Notes under the pieces: model-generated | Told to the model about the DNA's origin: nothing | The model's database searches: none | The model's input: only the letters and a program-made list of their open reading frames with translations | Made by a program: the position numbers and the translations under genes | Shown: in pieces, positions 9,240-22,117 of the stretch | Layout: the number at the start of each line of letters is the position of its first letter | Numbering within the stretch: position 1 is the stretch's first letter | NCBI RefSeq assembly: GCF_003014675.1 | Contig: NZ_PYAU01000001.1 | Coordinates: 3,286,001-3,350,000 of the forward strand | Source of the DNA: Labedella gwakjiensis | Lineage (GTDB): Bacteria > Actinomycetota > Actinomycetes > Actinomycetales > Microbacteriaceae | Length of the DNA stretch: 64,000 bases | Reading direction: 5' to 3'

Positions 9240-10410
9240 CTGAGAACCGATTCGTCCCCGGCCCTCCGGCCGTCCTCGTCCTCGAGGACGGCACCCGCTA
9301 CGCCGGCCGCGCGTACGGAGCGATCGGGCGCACTCTCGGCGAGGTCGTCTTCGCGACCGGGATGACGGGCTACCAGGAGACCCTCACGGACCCGTCGTAC
9401 GCCGGCCAGATCGTCCTGCAGACGGCACCGCACATCGGCAACACGGGCGTCAACACGGAGGATCGCGAGTCCGGACGGATCTGGGTGGCCGGCTACGTCG
9501 TCCGCGACCCCTCCCGTGTCGTCTCGAACTTCCGTGCGGAGGGCTCGCTCGGAGACGAGCTGACCCGCGACGGGGTCGTCGGCATCGCGGGCATCGACAC
9601 GCGAGCCGTCACCCGGCACATCCGGTCGGCCGGTGCGATGAAGGCCGGCATCTTCTCGGGAGACGAGGCCGAGCTGTCCTCGAGCGCGCAACTCGAGCTC
9701 GTGCGCCACGGAGCCGACATGCGCGGACGCAATCTGTCCGGCGACGTGTCGACGGCCGAGCCGTACCGGATCCCCGCGAGCGGCGAGAGGGTCGGAACGG
9801 TCGCCGTTCTCGACCTCGGCGTCAAGAAGTCCACGCTCACCTATCTGTCGGAGCGCGGCTTCGACGTCGAGGTGCTGCCGCAGACCGCGTCGGCCGACCA
9901 GGTGAAGGCGCTGAATCCCGACGCGCTGTTCTTCTCGAACGGTCCAGGTGACCCTGCGGCGTCCGACGCCCACGTCGAACTGCTCCGCGAGTCGCTGCGC
10001 GCGGGCGTTCCGTACTTCGGCATCTGCTTCGGCAACCAGCTGCTCGGTCGCGCCCTCGGCTTCCCGACCTACAAGCTTCCCTTCGGGCACCGGGGGATCA
10101 ATCAGCCCGTGCTCGACAAGACGACGGGCCGGGTCGAGATCACCTCGCAGAACCACGGCTTCGCCGTCGACCTGCCCGTCGAGGGCGTCCATGACAGCCC
10201 GGAGGGCTTCGGGCGTGCCGAAGTGAGCCACTACTCCCTCAACGACAACGTCGTGGAGGGTCTGCGCTGCCTCGACATCCCGGCCTTCAGCGTGCAGTAC
10301 CACCCTGAATCGGCGGCCGGCCCGCACGACGCCAACCACCTGTTCGACCGCTTCCGCGATCTCGTGATCGCGCGACGGAACGAGACCACCTCCACAGGAG
10401 AGCAGAACTA

Positions 10411-10411
<1 letters not shown>
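9236..10411 (+). CDS. carA: Carbamoyl-phosphate synthase small (glutaminase) subunit
   Basis: CarA hydrolyses glutamine and passes ammonia to CarB. The 391-residue protein has the N-terminal CPSase domain with [19 protein letters not shown] and a class I glutaminase domain with nucleophile Cys264 in GICFGNQ and the His-Glu pair in YHPES. It starts in the ATGA of the preceding stop and its TAA overlaps the carB ATG by one base. Arginine and pyrimidine pathways both need its product, and its place here ties it to pyr control. Confidence 0.97.
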
Positions 10412-13700
<3,289 letters not shown>

Positions 13701-13704
<4 letters not shown>

Positions 13705-14528
13705 GCTTCGGCGACCGACTGCTCGGCGTCTTCGACGACGTCGGCCGGCTCTGCGTCGGCATCGACCCGCACGAGAGCCTCCTCACCGCATGGGGGCTTC
13801 CCGTCGACGCCTCGGGAGTCCGCGACTTCGGCCTGAGGGTCGTCGAGGCCACAGCGGGTGTCGCGGGCATCGTCAAGCCGCAAGTGGCGTTCTTCGAACG
13901 ATTCGGCTCTGCCGGGTTCGCGGCGCTCGAAGACGTCCTCGCCGCCGCGCGTTCCGCTGGGCTCCTCGTGATCGGTGACGTGAAGCGCGGAGAGATCGGG
14001 TCGAGCATGGCCGGCTACGCGGCCGCCTGGCTCACCGTCGGCGCGCCGCTCGAGGTGGACGCGCTGACCCTGAATCCCTACCTCGGCGTCGACGATCTGC
14101 ACGACACGTTCGCCGCCGCGTCGTCGGCGGGGAAGGGCGCCTTCGTCCTCGCAGCGACGTCGAACCCCGCCGGCGCCCGCGTCCAATCGACCCGGTCACC
14201 CGACGGCCGGACGCTCGCCCGGACCGTCCTCGACGACGTGGCCTCGTGGAACAGGGGGACGGGCGACGCGCTCGGTCCCATCGGCGTCGTCATTGGCGCG
14301 ACGGTCGACCTGGCGTCAGCAGGTCTCGGCGACGTCACAGCCGCCCTGCCGGTGCTCGCGCCTGGCTTCGGTCATCAGGGCGCTCACACAGGCGAGGCCC
14401 GGCAGATTTACGGGAACCTCTCCGGTGGCGTTATCGTAAGCGAATCACGCAGTCTCCTCCTGGCCGGTCCCGACGGGATCGAACACGCCATCGTCGAGCG
14501 AGCGGCGGAGGTGAGAGGAGCGCTGTGA
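13701..14528 (+). CDS. pyrF: Orotidine 5'-phosphate decarboxylase (type 2)
   Basis: It decarboxylates OMP to UMP. The 275-residue length and the active-site motif [11 protein letters not shown] (Asp93, Lys95) mark the type 2 OMP decarboxylase common in Actinobacteria. It begins with GTG overlapping the carB stop and ends inside the GTG of the next gene (GTGA). Neither pyrD nor pyrE is in the window, so two steps of UMP synthesis must be encoded elsewhere. Confidence 0.96.
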
Positions 14529-15448
14529 CGCAGGATTCGGGTCGTCGACCACCGGAGGTCGACCGCACCGCGGCGTCCCACGCCGCCGTCGCCGCACGTC
14601 GCGCTCGCGCCGCCGTGAAGGCGGCGGTGGCCGGTGGGACACGATCCTCCGTCGACGTGCTCGATGCAGCGACGTCCGATCCGGTCGGCGTCGAGGGACG
14701 TCTCCGCGTCACCGACCTCCTGCTGAGCGTCCCGGCGATCGGTCAGACGAAGCTCCCGCGCATCATGAACGAACTCGGGATCTCGCCGTCGAAGCGTCTC
14801 GGCGGCCTCGGGGTGCATCAGCGTCGCAAGCTCAAGTCCTTCCTCGCCGATCGCGAGTCCGTGAACCGCTCGCGCCGCCGCAGCCGGCTCGTCGTGCTCG
14901 CGGGGCCCACGGCGGTCGGAAAGGGCACCGTCGCCTCGTACATTCGCGACAACTATCCCGACGTGCTTCTCAGCGTGTCCGCGACCACACGGAAGCCGCG
15001 ACCGGGCGAGGTCGAGGGCGTCAACTACTTCTTCGTGACGGACGAGGAGTTCGACCGCATGATCGCGGCGAACGAGCTCCTCGAGCACGCGACGGTCCAC
15101 AACTCGCACCGCTACGGCACGCCCAGGGGACCGATCGACGAGGCGCTCGAGCGCGGAGACAGTGTCCTGCTCGAGATCGACATCCAGGGAGCGCGTCAGG
15201 TGCGGCGGCATATGCCCGAGGCGACCCTCGTGTTCCTCGTGCCTCCGTCGTGGGACGAACTCGTCCGTCGACTCATCGGTCGGGGCACCGAGGATGAGGC
15301 GGAACAGGCACGTCGGCTCGAGACGGCGCACATCGAATTGGCGGCTCAGGACGAGTTCGATCACCGCATCGTGAACTCCGACGTGGGCACCGCGGCCGCC
15401 GAGGTCGTAGACTTACTGGTGACCCGCGGATCCGCGACCTCGCGTTGA
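14525..15448 (+). CDS. gmk: Guanylate kinase with N-terminal mIHF DNA-binding domain
   Basis: The 307-residue frame has two modules. Residues about 15-112 match actinobacterial integration host factor (mIHF): an Ala/Arg-rich helix, [10 protein letters not shown], then [15 protein letters not shown] with a basic QRRKLKSF. After a short RSRRRSR linker, residues about 121-307 form a full guanylate kinase with P-loop GPTAVGKGT (127-135), [11 protein letters not shown] and [10 protein letters not shown]. The GTG start lies 5 bases after GAGAGGAG and overlaps the pyrF stop. Other Actinobacteria have mihF and gmk as neighbouring genes between pyrF and rpoZ, so a fusion in place is the simplest reading. 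Whether one polypeptide persists in the cell is unknown. Confidence 0.93.
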   Translation: MTQDSGRRPPEVDRTAASHAAVAARRARAAVKAAVAGGTRSSVDVLDAATSDPVGVEGRLRVTDLLLSVPAIGQTKLPRIMNELGISPSKRLGGLGVHQRRKLKSFLADRESVNRSRRRSRLVVLAGPTAVGKGTVASYIRDNYPDVLLSVSATTRKPRPGEVEGVNYFFVTDEEFDRMIAANELLEHATVHNSHRYGTPRGPIDEALERGDSVLLEIDIQGARQVRRHMPEATLVFLVPPSWDELVRRLIGRGTEDEAEQARRLETAHIELAAQDEFDHRIVNSDVGTAAAEVVDLLVTRGSATSR

Positions 15449-15527
15449 TCGCTCTCGAGCAGCGTCCTCTGCTCTCCAGCCTCCTCGAATCCGCTCACGA
15501 CTAACGCACCAGGAGTGTGAACAAACC

Positions 15528-15785
15528 ATGGCCGATCGCCAAAAAGGAATCATCGATCCCCCCATCGACGAGTTGCTGTCGAAGGTGGACTCGAAGTACG
15601 CCCTCGTGATCTTCGCGTCGAAGCGCGCCCGTCAGATCAACGACTACTACGCCGACCTCCACGAGGGAAGCCTCTTCGACAACGTCGGCCCGCTCGTCGA
15701 CTCGAACGTCGACGACAAGCCCCTCTCCGTCGCGATGCGCGAGATCAACGAGGACAAGCTGACCGTCCGCCCGCTGGCGGAATAG
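15528..15785 (+). CDS. rpoZ: RNA polymerase omega subunit
   Basis: Omega helps fold and hold the beta-prime subunit of RNA polymerase. The 85-residue protein carries the family helix [16 protein letters not shown] and a C-terminal conserved [10 protein letters not shown] with [10 protein letters not shown]. It follows gmk after 79 bases, with AGGAGTG about 9 bases before the ATG, and a strong hairpin ends the unit at 15793-15833. The gene order gmk-rpoZ is standard in Actinobacteria. Confidence 0.97.
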   Translation: MADRQKGIIDPPIDELLSKVDSKYALVIFASKRARQINDYYADLHEGSLFDNVGPLVDSNVDDKPLSVAMREINEDKLTVRPLAE

Positions 15786-15792
15786 CCCCACC

Positions 15793-15833
15793 ACGACGAG
15801 GGCCGGCGCCCGCGGGTGCCGGCCTTTCGTCGT
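15793..15833 (+). terminator. Hairpin terminator after rpoZ
   Basis: ACGACGAG plus GGCCGGC pairs with GCCGGCC plus TTTCGTCGT around a 10-base loop, with a small internal bulge. There is no long U run; the 3' arm itself is pyrimidine rich. The outer arm ACGACGA/TCGTCGT recurs in terminators at 40028 and 62398. Confidence 0.8.
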
Positions 15834-15923
15834 CATATGCACCACCGGTGTCGGTCGATCCAGGCATGCTGGGAACGCCGACACATCGTCGAGCACCGAA
15901 CCTTTCCCCGATGGAGACCATCC

Positions 15924-17117
15924 ATGACCGTGCGTCGCCTGTTCACCTCCGAGTCCGTCACCGAGGGACACCCGGACAAGGTCTGCGACCAGATCTCCGA
16001 TAGCATCCTCGATGCGCTCCTCACGGTCGATCCCGCGAGTCGGGTAGCCGTCGAGACCCTCGTGACGACCGGCCTCGTCCACGTCGCCGGTGAGGTGTCC
16101 ACGACGGGGTACGTCGAGATCCCGCAGATCGTTCGCGACGTCGTCACCGGTATCGGGTACGACTCGTCCGAGACGGGCTTCGACGGCGCGTCGTGCGGCG
16201 TCTCCGTGTCGATCGGGCAGCAGTCTCCCGACATCGCCCAGGGCGTCGACGCCGCGTTCGAGTCGCGCGAGCAGTCGAGCATCGACGCGCGCGACGCGCA
16301 GGGAGCGGGCGACCAGGGCATCATGTTCGGCTTCGCGACGAACGAGACCCCGGAGCTCATGCCCATCCCCGTCTGGGTCGCCCATCGGCTCGCCGAGAAG
16401 CTCGCGTCCGTTCGGAAGAGCGGTGAGCTCGACTTCCTGCGCCCGGATGGCAAGACGCAAGCGACGATCGGCTACGACGGATCGACACCCCAGTCCGTCG
16501 AGACGATCGTGCTGTCCACCCAGCACGCCGCGGGCATCTCGACCGCCGACGTCCGGGCCGCTGTCACCGAGCACGTCATCCGCCCGGTTCTCGACACCGT
16601 CGATCTCGACACCTCCTCCACGCGCTTCCTCATCAACCCGACGGGCACCTTCGTCATCGGGGGCCCGAAGGGCGATGCGGGGCTCACGGGCCGGAAGATC
16701 ATCATCGACACCTACGGCGGAGCGTCCCGCCACGGCGGTGGCGCATTCAGCGGCAAGGATCCGTCGAAGGTCGACCGATCGGCCGCGTATGCGATGCGAT
16801 GGGTCGCGAAGAACGCCGTCGCCGCCGGTCTCGCCGAGAGGCTCGAGGTGCAGGTCGCGTACGCGATCGGCGCGGCCGCTCCCGTCGGCCTCTACGTCGA
16901 GAGTTTTGGCACCGGAACGGTGCCGGAGGAGAAGATCGCCGAGGCGATCCGCGAAGTCTTCGACCTCCGTCCTGCCGCCATCATCGAGGACCTCGACCTG
17001 CTCCGCCCCATCTACGCGCAGACCGCTGCGTACGGCCACTTCGGTCGAGAGCTCCCCGACTTCACCTGGGAGCGCACCGACCGTGTCGCCGACCTGCGGG
17101 CAGCCGCAGGCCTCTAG
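15924..17117 (+). CDS. metK: S-adenosylmethionine synthetase
   Basis: It makes S-adenosylmethionine from ATP and methionine. From the ATG at 15924 the protein is 397 residues. Signatures are [15 protein letters not shown], the hexapeptide-type [10 protein letters not shown], and the P-loop-like [16 protein letters not shown]. The upstream in-frame extension covers the rpoZ terminator and is rejected. In many Actinobacteria coaBC stands between rpoZ and metK; here the space is only 138 bases. Confidence 0.97.
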   Translation: MTVRRLFTSESVTEGHPDKVCDQISDSILDALLTVDPASRVAVETLVTTGLVHVAGEVSTTGYVEIPQIVRDVVTGIGYDSSETGFDGASCGVSVSIGQQSPDIAQGVDAAFESREQSSIDARDAQGAGDQGIMFGFATNETPELMPIPVWVAHRLAEKLASVRKSGELDFLRPDGKTQATIGYDGSTPQSVETIVLSTQHAAGISTADVRAAVTEHVIRPVLDTVDLDTSSTRFLINPTGTFVIGGPKGDAGLTGRKIIIDTYGGASRHGGGAFSGKDPSKVDRSAAYAMRWVAKNAVAAGLAERLEVQVAYAIGAAAPVGLYVESFGTGTVPEEKIAEAIREVFDLRPAAIIEDLDLLRPIYAQTAAYGHFGRELPDFTWERTDRVADLRAAAGL

Positions 17118-17126
17118 GGCGCCGGT

Positions 17127-19073
17127 GTGAGCGCCCGGGTCGCGCGGGTCGTCATCGACTCGCCCCTTCCGCAGCTGGACCACCTCTTCGACTACGCGAT
17201 ACCGGCGGAGCTGGACGGGGTCGTCCCCGGGGTGCGTGTGCGGGTGCCCCTGCGCTCGGCCGGGCGGGTCGCGGACGCGTTCGTCGTGGAGGTCGTCGAC
17301 GATTCGGAGCACCAGGGGAGTCTCAGCCCCCTCGAGACCCTCGTCTCCGAGGTGCCTGTGCTCTCTCCGGAGGTCTGGCATGTCGCACGGGCCGTCGCGG
17401 ACCGTGCGGCGGGCTCCGCGAGCGATGTCCTGCGGCTCGCCGTACCCAAGCGGCAGGTGCGTGTGGAGAAGGCGTACGTGGCCGCCGGGGCTCCCGGCGT
17501 CCCTGCCGGCGGCGCGATGCATGCTCCGCTCGAGGGATACGCCGGATCGGGGCTCGACGAGGGCATCGCCGACGGTGGCCGATTCGCCGTGGACGCCGTC
17601 CCTGGACTCGTGCCGGTCGGAGACGGATCGATCGGCGCGTGGGCGGCGACGGCTGCGCGTCTCGCGGTGAACACGTCGTCACGAGGGCGCCAATCCCTGA
17701 TCGCGGTGCCCGACCACCGGGACCTCGACCAGCTGGAGGCGGCGCTCGGGCAGCTCGGCGCTGGTGACCTCGTTCTCCGACTCGACGCGGCACAGCCCCC
17801 GGCTTCGCGTTACCGCGCGTTCCTCTCCGCGCTCGGCGACGGTCCGCACATCGTGATCGGCAACCGCTCGGCGCTCCTCGCGCCCGCGTCTCGGCTCGGG
17901 CTCATCCTCGTCTGGGACGACGGCGATCCGCTTCATCGGGAGCCCCTGGCCCCGTACGCCCACGTTCGAGACGTCGCCCTCATCCGGCAGTCGCAATCGG
18001 ACGCGAGTCTCGTGCTGCTCTCCCACGCCCGCAGCGTCGATGCCCAGAGGCTCGTGGAGATGGAGTGGCTCGCCTCCGTGTCGCCCTCCCCGGTCGTGCG
18101 GCCGCGCGTCGTCCTCGCGGAGGATCCACCGGGGGAGGCCAGCGCGCGGATCCCTGCGACGGCGTGGAAGCTCGCACGTGAAGCACTCGCGAGCGGTCCC
18201 GTCCTCGTTCAGGTCGCCCGGCCCGGCTACGCGCCGGTCGTCGCGTGCGGCTCGTGCGGCACGGCCGCGACGTGCGCGCGCTGTCACGGTCCACTCGGCG
18301 TCGCCCGGCGGGGAGCCCAACCCCAGTGCGGCGTGTGCGGTGCCGTCGCGGCGCCGTGGACGTGCGACGTGTGCTCAGGGGGTGCCCTGCGTCTGGTCTC
18401 GCGCGGTTCCGGACGCACGGCCGAGGAGCTCGGTCGAGCCTTCCCCGGTTCACGGGTCGTCGTCGCGGACGGCGAGCATCGCGTCCTCACCGTTCCGGCG
18501 TCCCCGTCGCTCGTCGTCGCGACTCGCGGAGCCGAACCCATTGCGACCGGCGGCTACGCCGCTGTCCTCCTCCTGGACGGGGAGCGCATGCTCGCACGGG
18601 AGTCGCTCACGATCGCGGAGGATGCGATGCGGTGGTGGTCGAACGCCGCGGCTCTCGCGGCTCCGCGCGCGCCCGTGGTCCTCGCCGGGGTGTCCGGTGG
18701 ACTCGCCCAGGCCTTCGCCGCGGGAAACCACGTTCTCTTCGCCTCGCGCGAACTCGCCGATCGGCGGACACTCGGCTTCCCGCCTGCCGTCAGGACGGCG
18801 ACCGTCACAGGGCCGGCCGATGCCGTCGGGACGGCGGTCGATGCCCTCGCCGATGTCGCCGTCCGTGACATCCTCGGGCCGATCCCCGTCGAGACCGGCG
18901 GCGTACGATCGGTCGTGCGGTTCGACTACCGAGCGGGAGCAGACGTCGCGCGGGAGCTGCGCTCGGCCCTCATCCGCAACGCGACGACCCGGCGACGCCC
19001 CGTCGCCGGCCGTCCCCAACGTGCCGCGCCCTCACTGCGGCTGCATTTCGACGACCCGGAGGTCTGGACATGA
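17127..19073 (+). CDS. priA: PriA-like replication restart protein without Walker A motif
   Basis: PriA recognises stalled forks and reloads the replisome. The 648-residue protein keeps the N-terminal 3'-end-binding region (DSPLPQLDHLFDYAIP) and the zinc module starting CGSCGTAATCARC (Cys374, 377, 383, 386) followed by CGVCG and CDVC. Where helicases of this family have GxxGxGKT, the sequence is SSRGRQSLIAVPDHRDLDQ with no Gly-Lys-Thr, and no DEAH box is found. Such ATPase-dead PriA proteins are typical of Actinobacteria, so helicase activity is unlikely. Its ATGA junction couples it to fmt. Confidence 0.88.
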   Translation: MSARVARVVIDSPLPQLDHLFDYAIPAELDGVVPGVRVRVPLRSAGRVADAFVVEVVDDSEHQGSLSPLETLVSEVPVLSPEVWHVARAVADRAAGSASDVLRLAVPKRQVRVEKAYVAAGAPGVPAGGAMHAPLEGYAGSGLDEGIADGGRFAVDAVPGLVPVGDGSIGAWAATAARLAVNTSSRGRQSLIAVPDHRDLDQLEAALGQLGAGDLVLRLDAAQPPASRYRAFLSALGDGPHIVIGNRSALLAPASRLGLILVWDDGDPLHREPLAPYAHVRDVALIRQSQSDASLVLLSHARSVDAQRLVEMEWLASVSPSPVVRPRVVLAEDPPGEASARIPATAWKLAREALASGPVLVQVARPGYAPVVACGSCGTAATCARCHGPLGVARRGAQPQCGVCGAVAAPWTCDVCSGGALRLVSRGSGRTAEELGRAFPGSRVVVADGEHRVLTVPASPSLVVATRGAEPIATGGYAAVLLLDGERMLARESLTIAEDAMRWWSNAAALAAPRAPVVLAGVSGGLAQAFAAGNHVLFASRELADRRTLGFPPAVRTATVTGPADAVGTAVDALADVAVRDILGPIPVETGGVRSVVRFDYRAGADVARELRSALIRNATTRRRPVAGRPQRAAPSLRLHFDDPEVWT

Positions 19074-19993
19074 GGATCGTCTTCGCTGGAAGCCCCGTGA
19101 CCGCGGTCCCCACGCTCGATGCGCTCATCGCGGCGGGTCACGACGTCGTCGCGGTCGTGACACGACCGGACGCCCCCGTCGGCCGGAGGAGGGTCCTCAC
19201 GCCGTCGCCCGTCGCGACGGCTGCGGAGGAACGCGATCTCACCGTCATCCGCGCCGCACGATTGGACGCCGACGCCACTGAACAGATCCTCGCGACCGAT
19301 CCCGAGCTCGGCGTCATCGTCGCGTTCGGCGGACTCGTACGGGAACCGCTGTTGAGCGGACCGTCGGCGGGGTGGATCAACCTCCACTTCTCGGCCCTGC
19401 CCGCGTGGCGCGGCGCGTCTCCCGTCCAGCAGTCGATCGCGCACCGATCGGGAGCGGGGGCGACGGTCTTCCAGCTCGTTCCCGACCTCGACGCCGGCCC
19501 GGTGTGGTCGCGCCGCGAGCGTGAGCTGACGGGCGAGGAGACGTCGGGCGCCCTGCTGGCGGAGCTCGCGGTCTCGGGTGCCGCAGACGTGGTCTCCGTC
19601 GTCGACGCGATCGCTCGCGGCGAGCGCCCGTTGGAGCAGACCGGGGAGCCGTCGTTCGCGCCGAAGCTCACGGCTGCCGACGCCCGAATCGACTGGGACC
19701 GTGCTGCGCTCGACGTCATCGCGCACATCCGGGCGATGACGCCGGAACCCGGCGCGCACACGTCGGTCGGCGAGACCCGCGTCAAGGTCCTCGCTGTAGA
19801 CCGCGCGACCGGCGCACATCCGGCCCTGGAGGCCGGAACCGTCGCCTCGACCGACACAGGCGTGTTCGTCGGCACCGCGACGGAGCCCATCCGCCTCGTG
19901 ACGGTGCAACCGGCGGGGAAGAAGGAGATGGACGCGGCATCCTGGTGGCGGGGACTCGGGGTCGACAGGGGAGCAGAGGTGGCCGCATCATGA
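19070..19993 (+). CDS. fmt: Methionyl-tRNA formyltransferase
   Basis: It formylates initiator Met-tRNA with 10-formyl-THF. The 307-residue protein begins MRIVFAGSPVTAVPTL and has the catalytic block INLHFSALPAWRGASPVQ with the Asn and His, then VPDLDAGPV with the Asp, and a C-terminal tRNA-binding domain. It overlaps priA by 4 bases and rsmB by 4 bases. No def gene is present in the window. Confidence 0.96.
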   Translation: MRIVFAGSPVTAVPTLDALIAAGHDVVAVVTRPDAPVGRRRVLTPSPVATAAEERDLTVIRAARLDADATEQILATDPELGVIVAFGGLVREPLLSGPSAGWINLHFSALPAWRGASPVQQSIAHRSGAGATVFQLVPDLDAGPVWSRRERELTGEETSGALLAELAVSGAADVVSVVDAIARGERPLEQTGEPSFAPKLTAADARIDWDRAALDVIAHIRAMTPEPGAHTSVGETRVKVLAVDRATGAHPALEAGTVASTDTGVFVGTATEPIRLVTVQPAGKKEMDAASWWRGLGVDRGAEVAAS

Positions 19994-21390
19994 GGGACGA
20001 CCGACGGAACCATCGGCCCGACGAGCGCGTCCAGCCGGCCCGGCTCGTGGCGTTCGACGTCATCTCGGCCGTCAGCCGTGACGACGCGTACGCCAACCTC
20101 CTGCTTCCGGGGGCGATCGCCTCAGCCGGTCTCGATCGGGCCGACGCCGGCCTCGCCACCGAGCTCTGCTACGGCACGCTCCGGATGGCGGGCTACTACG
20201 ACCGGATCATCGCGATCGCGGCCGCCCGCCCGGTCGCGCAGATCGACGCGACGGTGCTCGACGCTCTGCGCCTCGGCTGCCACCAGGTGGTCGGCATGCG
20301 GGTGGCCGACCACGCGGCCGTGAACGAGTCCGTCGCCCTCGTCCGCCGCTTCGGTTCCCGATCGGCGGTGGGCTTCGCGAACGGAGTGCTCCGCGCGATC
20401 ACGCGGCGTTCCCCGGACGCGTGGAGGCGAGCGGTGTCGGACGCGGCGACGAGCGAAGACGATCGCACGGCCGCCCTGACCTCCCACCCCGAGTGGGTGC
20501 TCCGTGCTTTCCGTCGTTCACTCGCGGCCGAGGGGCGTGAGGCCGAGCTCGACGAATTGCTCCAGGCCGACAACGACGCTCCAGTGGTGAACTTCGCCGC
20601 GCTCCCGGGGCTCGCAGAGCGCCCGGACGACGCGATCCCGAATCGCTTCTCTCCCGTCGGATTCGCCGGCGCGGGCGGCGATCCCGACGCGGCCGTCACG
20701 GCGTCGGGAGGGCGTGTTCGCGTGCAGGACGAGGGGTCGCAGCTCGTCGCTCTCGCGCTCAGCCGCGCTCGCGCCGTCGTCCCCGGCGAGCGCTGGCTCG
20801 ACCTCTGCGCCGGTCCCGGCGGGAAGACGGCCCTCCTCGCGGCCGAGGCCCTCGCCTCCGGCGCCCGACTCGCGGCGAACGAGCTCGTCCCCGCGCGCGC
20901 CGACCTCGTCCGTCGGGCGATCGCGCCGGTGCCGCTCGATGTGCCGGTGACGGTCCTCGACGGGACGACGGTGGGGGAGCGGCACCCGCGGGAGTTCGAT
21001 CGAGTACTCGTCGATGCCCCGTGCACGGGTCTGGGAGCGCTGCGCCGGAGGCCCGAGGCGCGCTGGCGCAAGCAGCCCCGCGACGTCGCCGAGCTCGCGG
21101 ACCTCCAGAACCGGCTCCTGGACTCGGCCATCGCCGCGACCCGTCCCGGCGGGCTCGTCGCCTACGTGACGTGTTCGCCCCACCTCGCGGAGACCCGAGC
21201 CGTCGTGTCGGCGGCGATCCGTCGCGCCGGCGGACGGGTGTCGGAGATCGACGCTGGGGAGGTCCTGCGCGGTATCGCCGGGGACGGTCTCGACCTCGGA
21301 GACGACGGCGATCGCCTGAGCGCCCAGCTCTGGCCGCATCGGCATGCGACGGACGCCATGTTCATCGCGCTGCTGTCCGTCGACTCCTGA
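19990..21390 (+). CDS. rsmB: 16S rRNA m5C967 methyltransferase RsmB
   Basis: It methylates C967 of 16S rRNA using S-adenosylmethionine. The ATG overlapping the fmt stop gives 466 residues. An N-terminal NusB-like RNA-binding domain (about residues 1-150) precedes the Rossmann methyltransferase domain with LDLCAGPGGKTALLA. The two cysteines of the family are in DAPCTGLGALRR and VTCSPHLAET. fmt-rsmB is a widespread pair in bacteria. Confidence 0.94.
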   Translation: MRDDRRNHRPDERVQPARLVAFDVISAVSRDDAYANLLLPGAIASAGLDRADAGLATELCYGTLRMAGYYDRIIAIAAARPVAQIDATVLDALRLGCHQVVGMRVADHAAVNESVALVRRFGSRSAVGFANGVLRAITRRSPDAWRRAVSDAATSEDDRTAALTSHPEWVLRAFRRSLAAEGREAELDELLQADNDAPVVNFAALPGLAERPDDAIPNRFSPVGFAGAGGDPDAAVTASGGRVRVQDEGSQLVALALSRARAVVPGERWLDLCAGPGGKTALLAAEALASGARLAANELVPARADLVRRAIAPVPLDVPVTVLDGTTVGERHPREFDRVLVDAPCTGLGALRRRPEARWRKQPRDVAELADLQNRLLDSAIAATRPGGLVAYVTCSPHLAETRAVVSAAIRRAGGRVSEIDAGEVLRGIAGDGLDLGDDGDRLSAQLWPHRHATDAMFIALLSVDS

Positions 21391-21412
21391 GTCGACGGCC
21401 CCGCTGGGCCGT

Positions 21413-21418
21413 TAGGGT
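21413..21418 (+). promoter_or_regulatory. Putative -10 box TAGGGT of rpe (leaderless)
   Basis: TAGGGT is followed by 7 bases and then the rpe ATG. Transcription would start at or within a base of the start codon, so the mRNA is predicted to have no leader. No Shine-Dalgarno is present. Confidence 0.55.
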
Positions 21419-21425
21419 TGTGCTC

Positions 21426-22088
21426 ATGACGGCCCGCATCCACCCGAGTGTCCTGTCCGCCGACTTCGTCAACATGGAGGCGGCGCTCCGCACGATCGTA
21501 ACGGCGGACGCCGTGCACGTGGATGTCATGGACAACCACTTCGTCCCGAATCTGACCTTCGGTCGCCAGATGGTGGAGCGCATCCAGGCCGTCTCACCGA
21601 TTCCGCTCGACGTGCACCTCATGATCGATGATCCCGACCGGTGGGCACCCGAGTATGCGGCGACCGGCGCCGCCGGCGTCACCTTCCACGCCGAGGCCGC
21701 GACCGACGCCGTCGAGCTCGCACGCGAGCTGCGGGCTCGAGGCGCCAAGGCCGGTGTCTCCCTCAAGCCGGGTACACCGATCGAGACGATCGTCGACGAC
21801 CTCGCCGAGTTCGATCTCGTGCTGATCATGACCGTCGAACCAGGGTTCGGCGGTCAGTCCTTCATGCCGGAGACGATGCCGAAGCTCCAGGCGCTCGCCC
21901 ACATCCGGGAGCGCCGCGGCCTCGCGTTCGACCTGCAGGTCGACGGCGGTATCGCGGTCGACACGATCGCCACCGCTGCGGCGGCGGGCGCCGATGTCTT
22001 CGTCGCCGGCTCGGCCGTCTTCGGCGGGGAGGACCCCGCCGCCCGCATCTCCGAGCTCCGATCGCTCGCGGACGCCGCTCGCGCGTGA
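21426..22088 (+). CDS. rpe: Ribulose-phosphate 3-epimerase
   Basis: It interconverts ribulose 5-phosphate and xylulose 5-phosphate in the pentose phosphate pathway. The 220-residue TIM-barrel protein has HPSVLSADF, the metal motif VDVMDNHFVPN, PLDVHLMI, the second metal-site MTVEPGFGGQ and DGGI. The ATG is fixed by the -10 box 7 bases before it; the in-frame extension through rsmB is not coding. The other pentose phosphate genes here, pgl and opcA, are 40 kb away. Confidence 0.96.
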   Translation: MTARIHPSVLSADFVNMEAALRTIVTADAVHVDVMDNHFVPNLTFGRQMVERIQAVSPIPLDVHLMIDDPDRWAPEYAATGAAGVTFHAEAATDAVELARELRARGAKAGVSLKPGTPIETIVDDLAEFDLVLIMTVEPGFGGQSFMPETMPKLQALAHIRERRGLAFDLQVDGGIAVDTIATAAAAGADVFVAGSAVFGGEDPAARISELRSLADAARA

Positions 22089-22105
22089 CACCCCGTCATC
22101 CCCGG

Positions 22106-22111
22106 TAGGCT
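22106..22111 (+). promoter_or_regulatory. Putative -10 box TAGGCT of hisE (leaderless)
   Basis: TAGGCT stands 6 bases before the second of two tandem GTG codons (22118). The same 6-base spacing is seen at polA, uvrA, uvrB and pdtaR, which favours 22118 over 22115 as the hisE start. Confidence 0.55.
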
Positions 22112-22117
22112 GGGGTG

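Noticed and set aside
14246-14524. Extension of the guanylate kinase frame upstream of 14525
   Set aside because: It runs through pyrF in another frame, has shadow composition, and a good Shine-Dalgarno points to GTG 14525.
22115-22117. First of two tandem GTG codons as the hisE start
   Set aside because: The second GTG has the 6-base distance to the TAGGCT box shared with other leaderless genes and gives the usual N-terminus.
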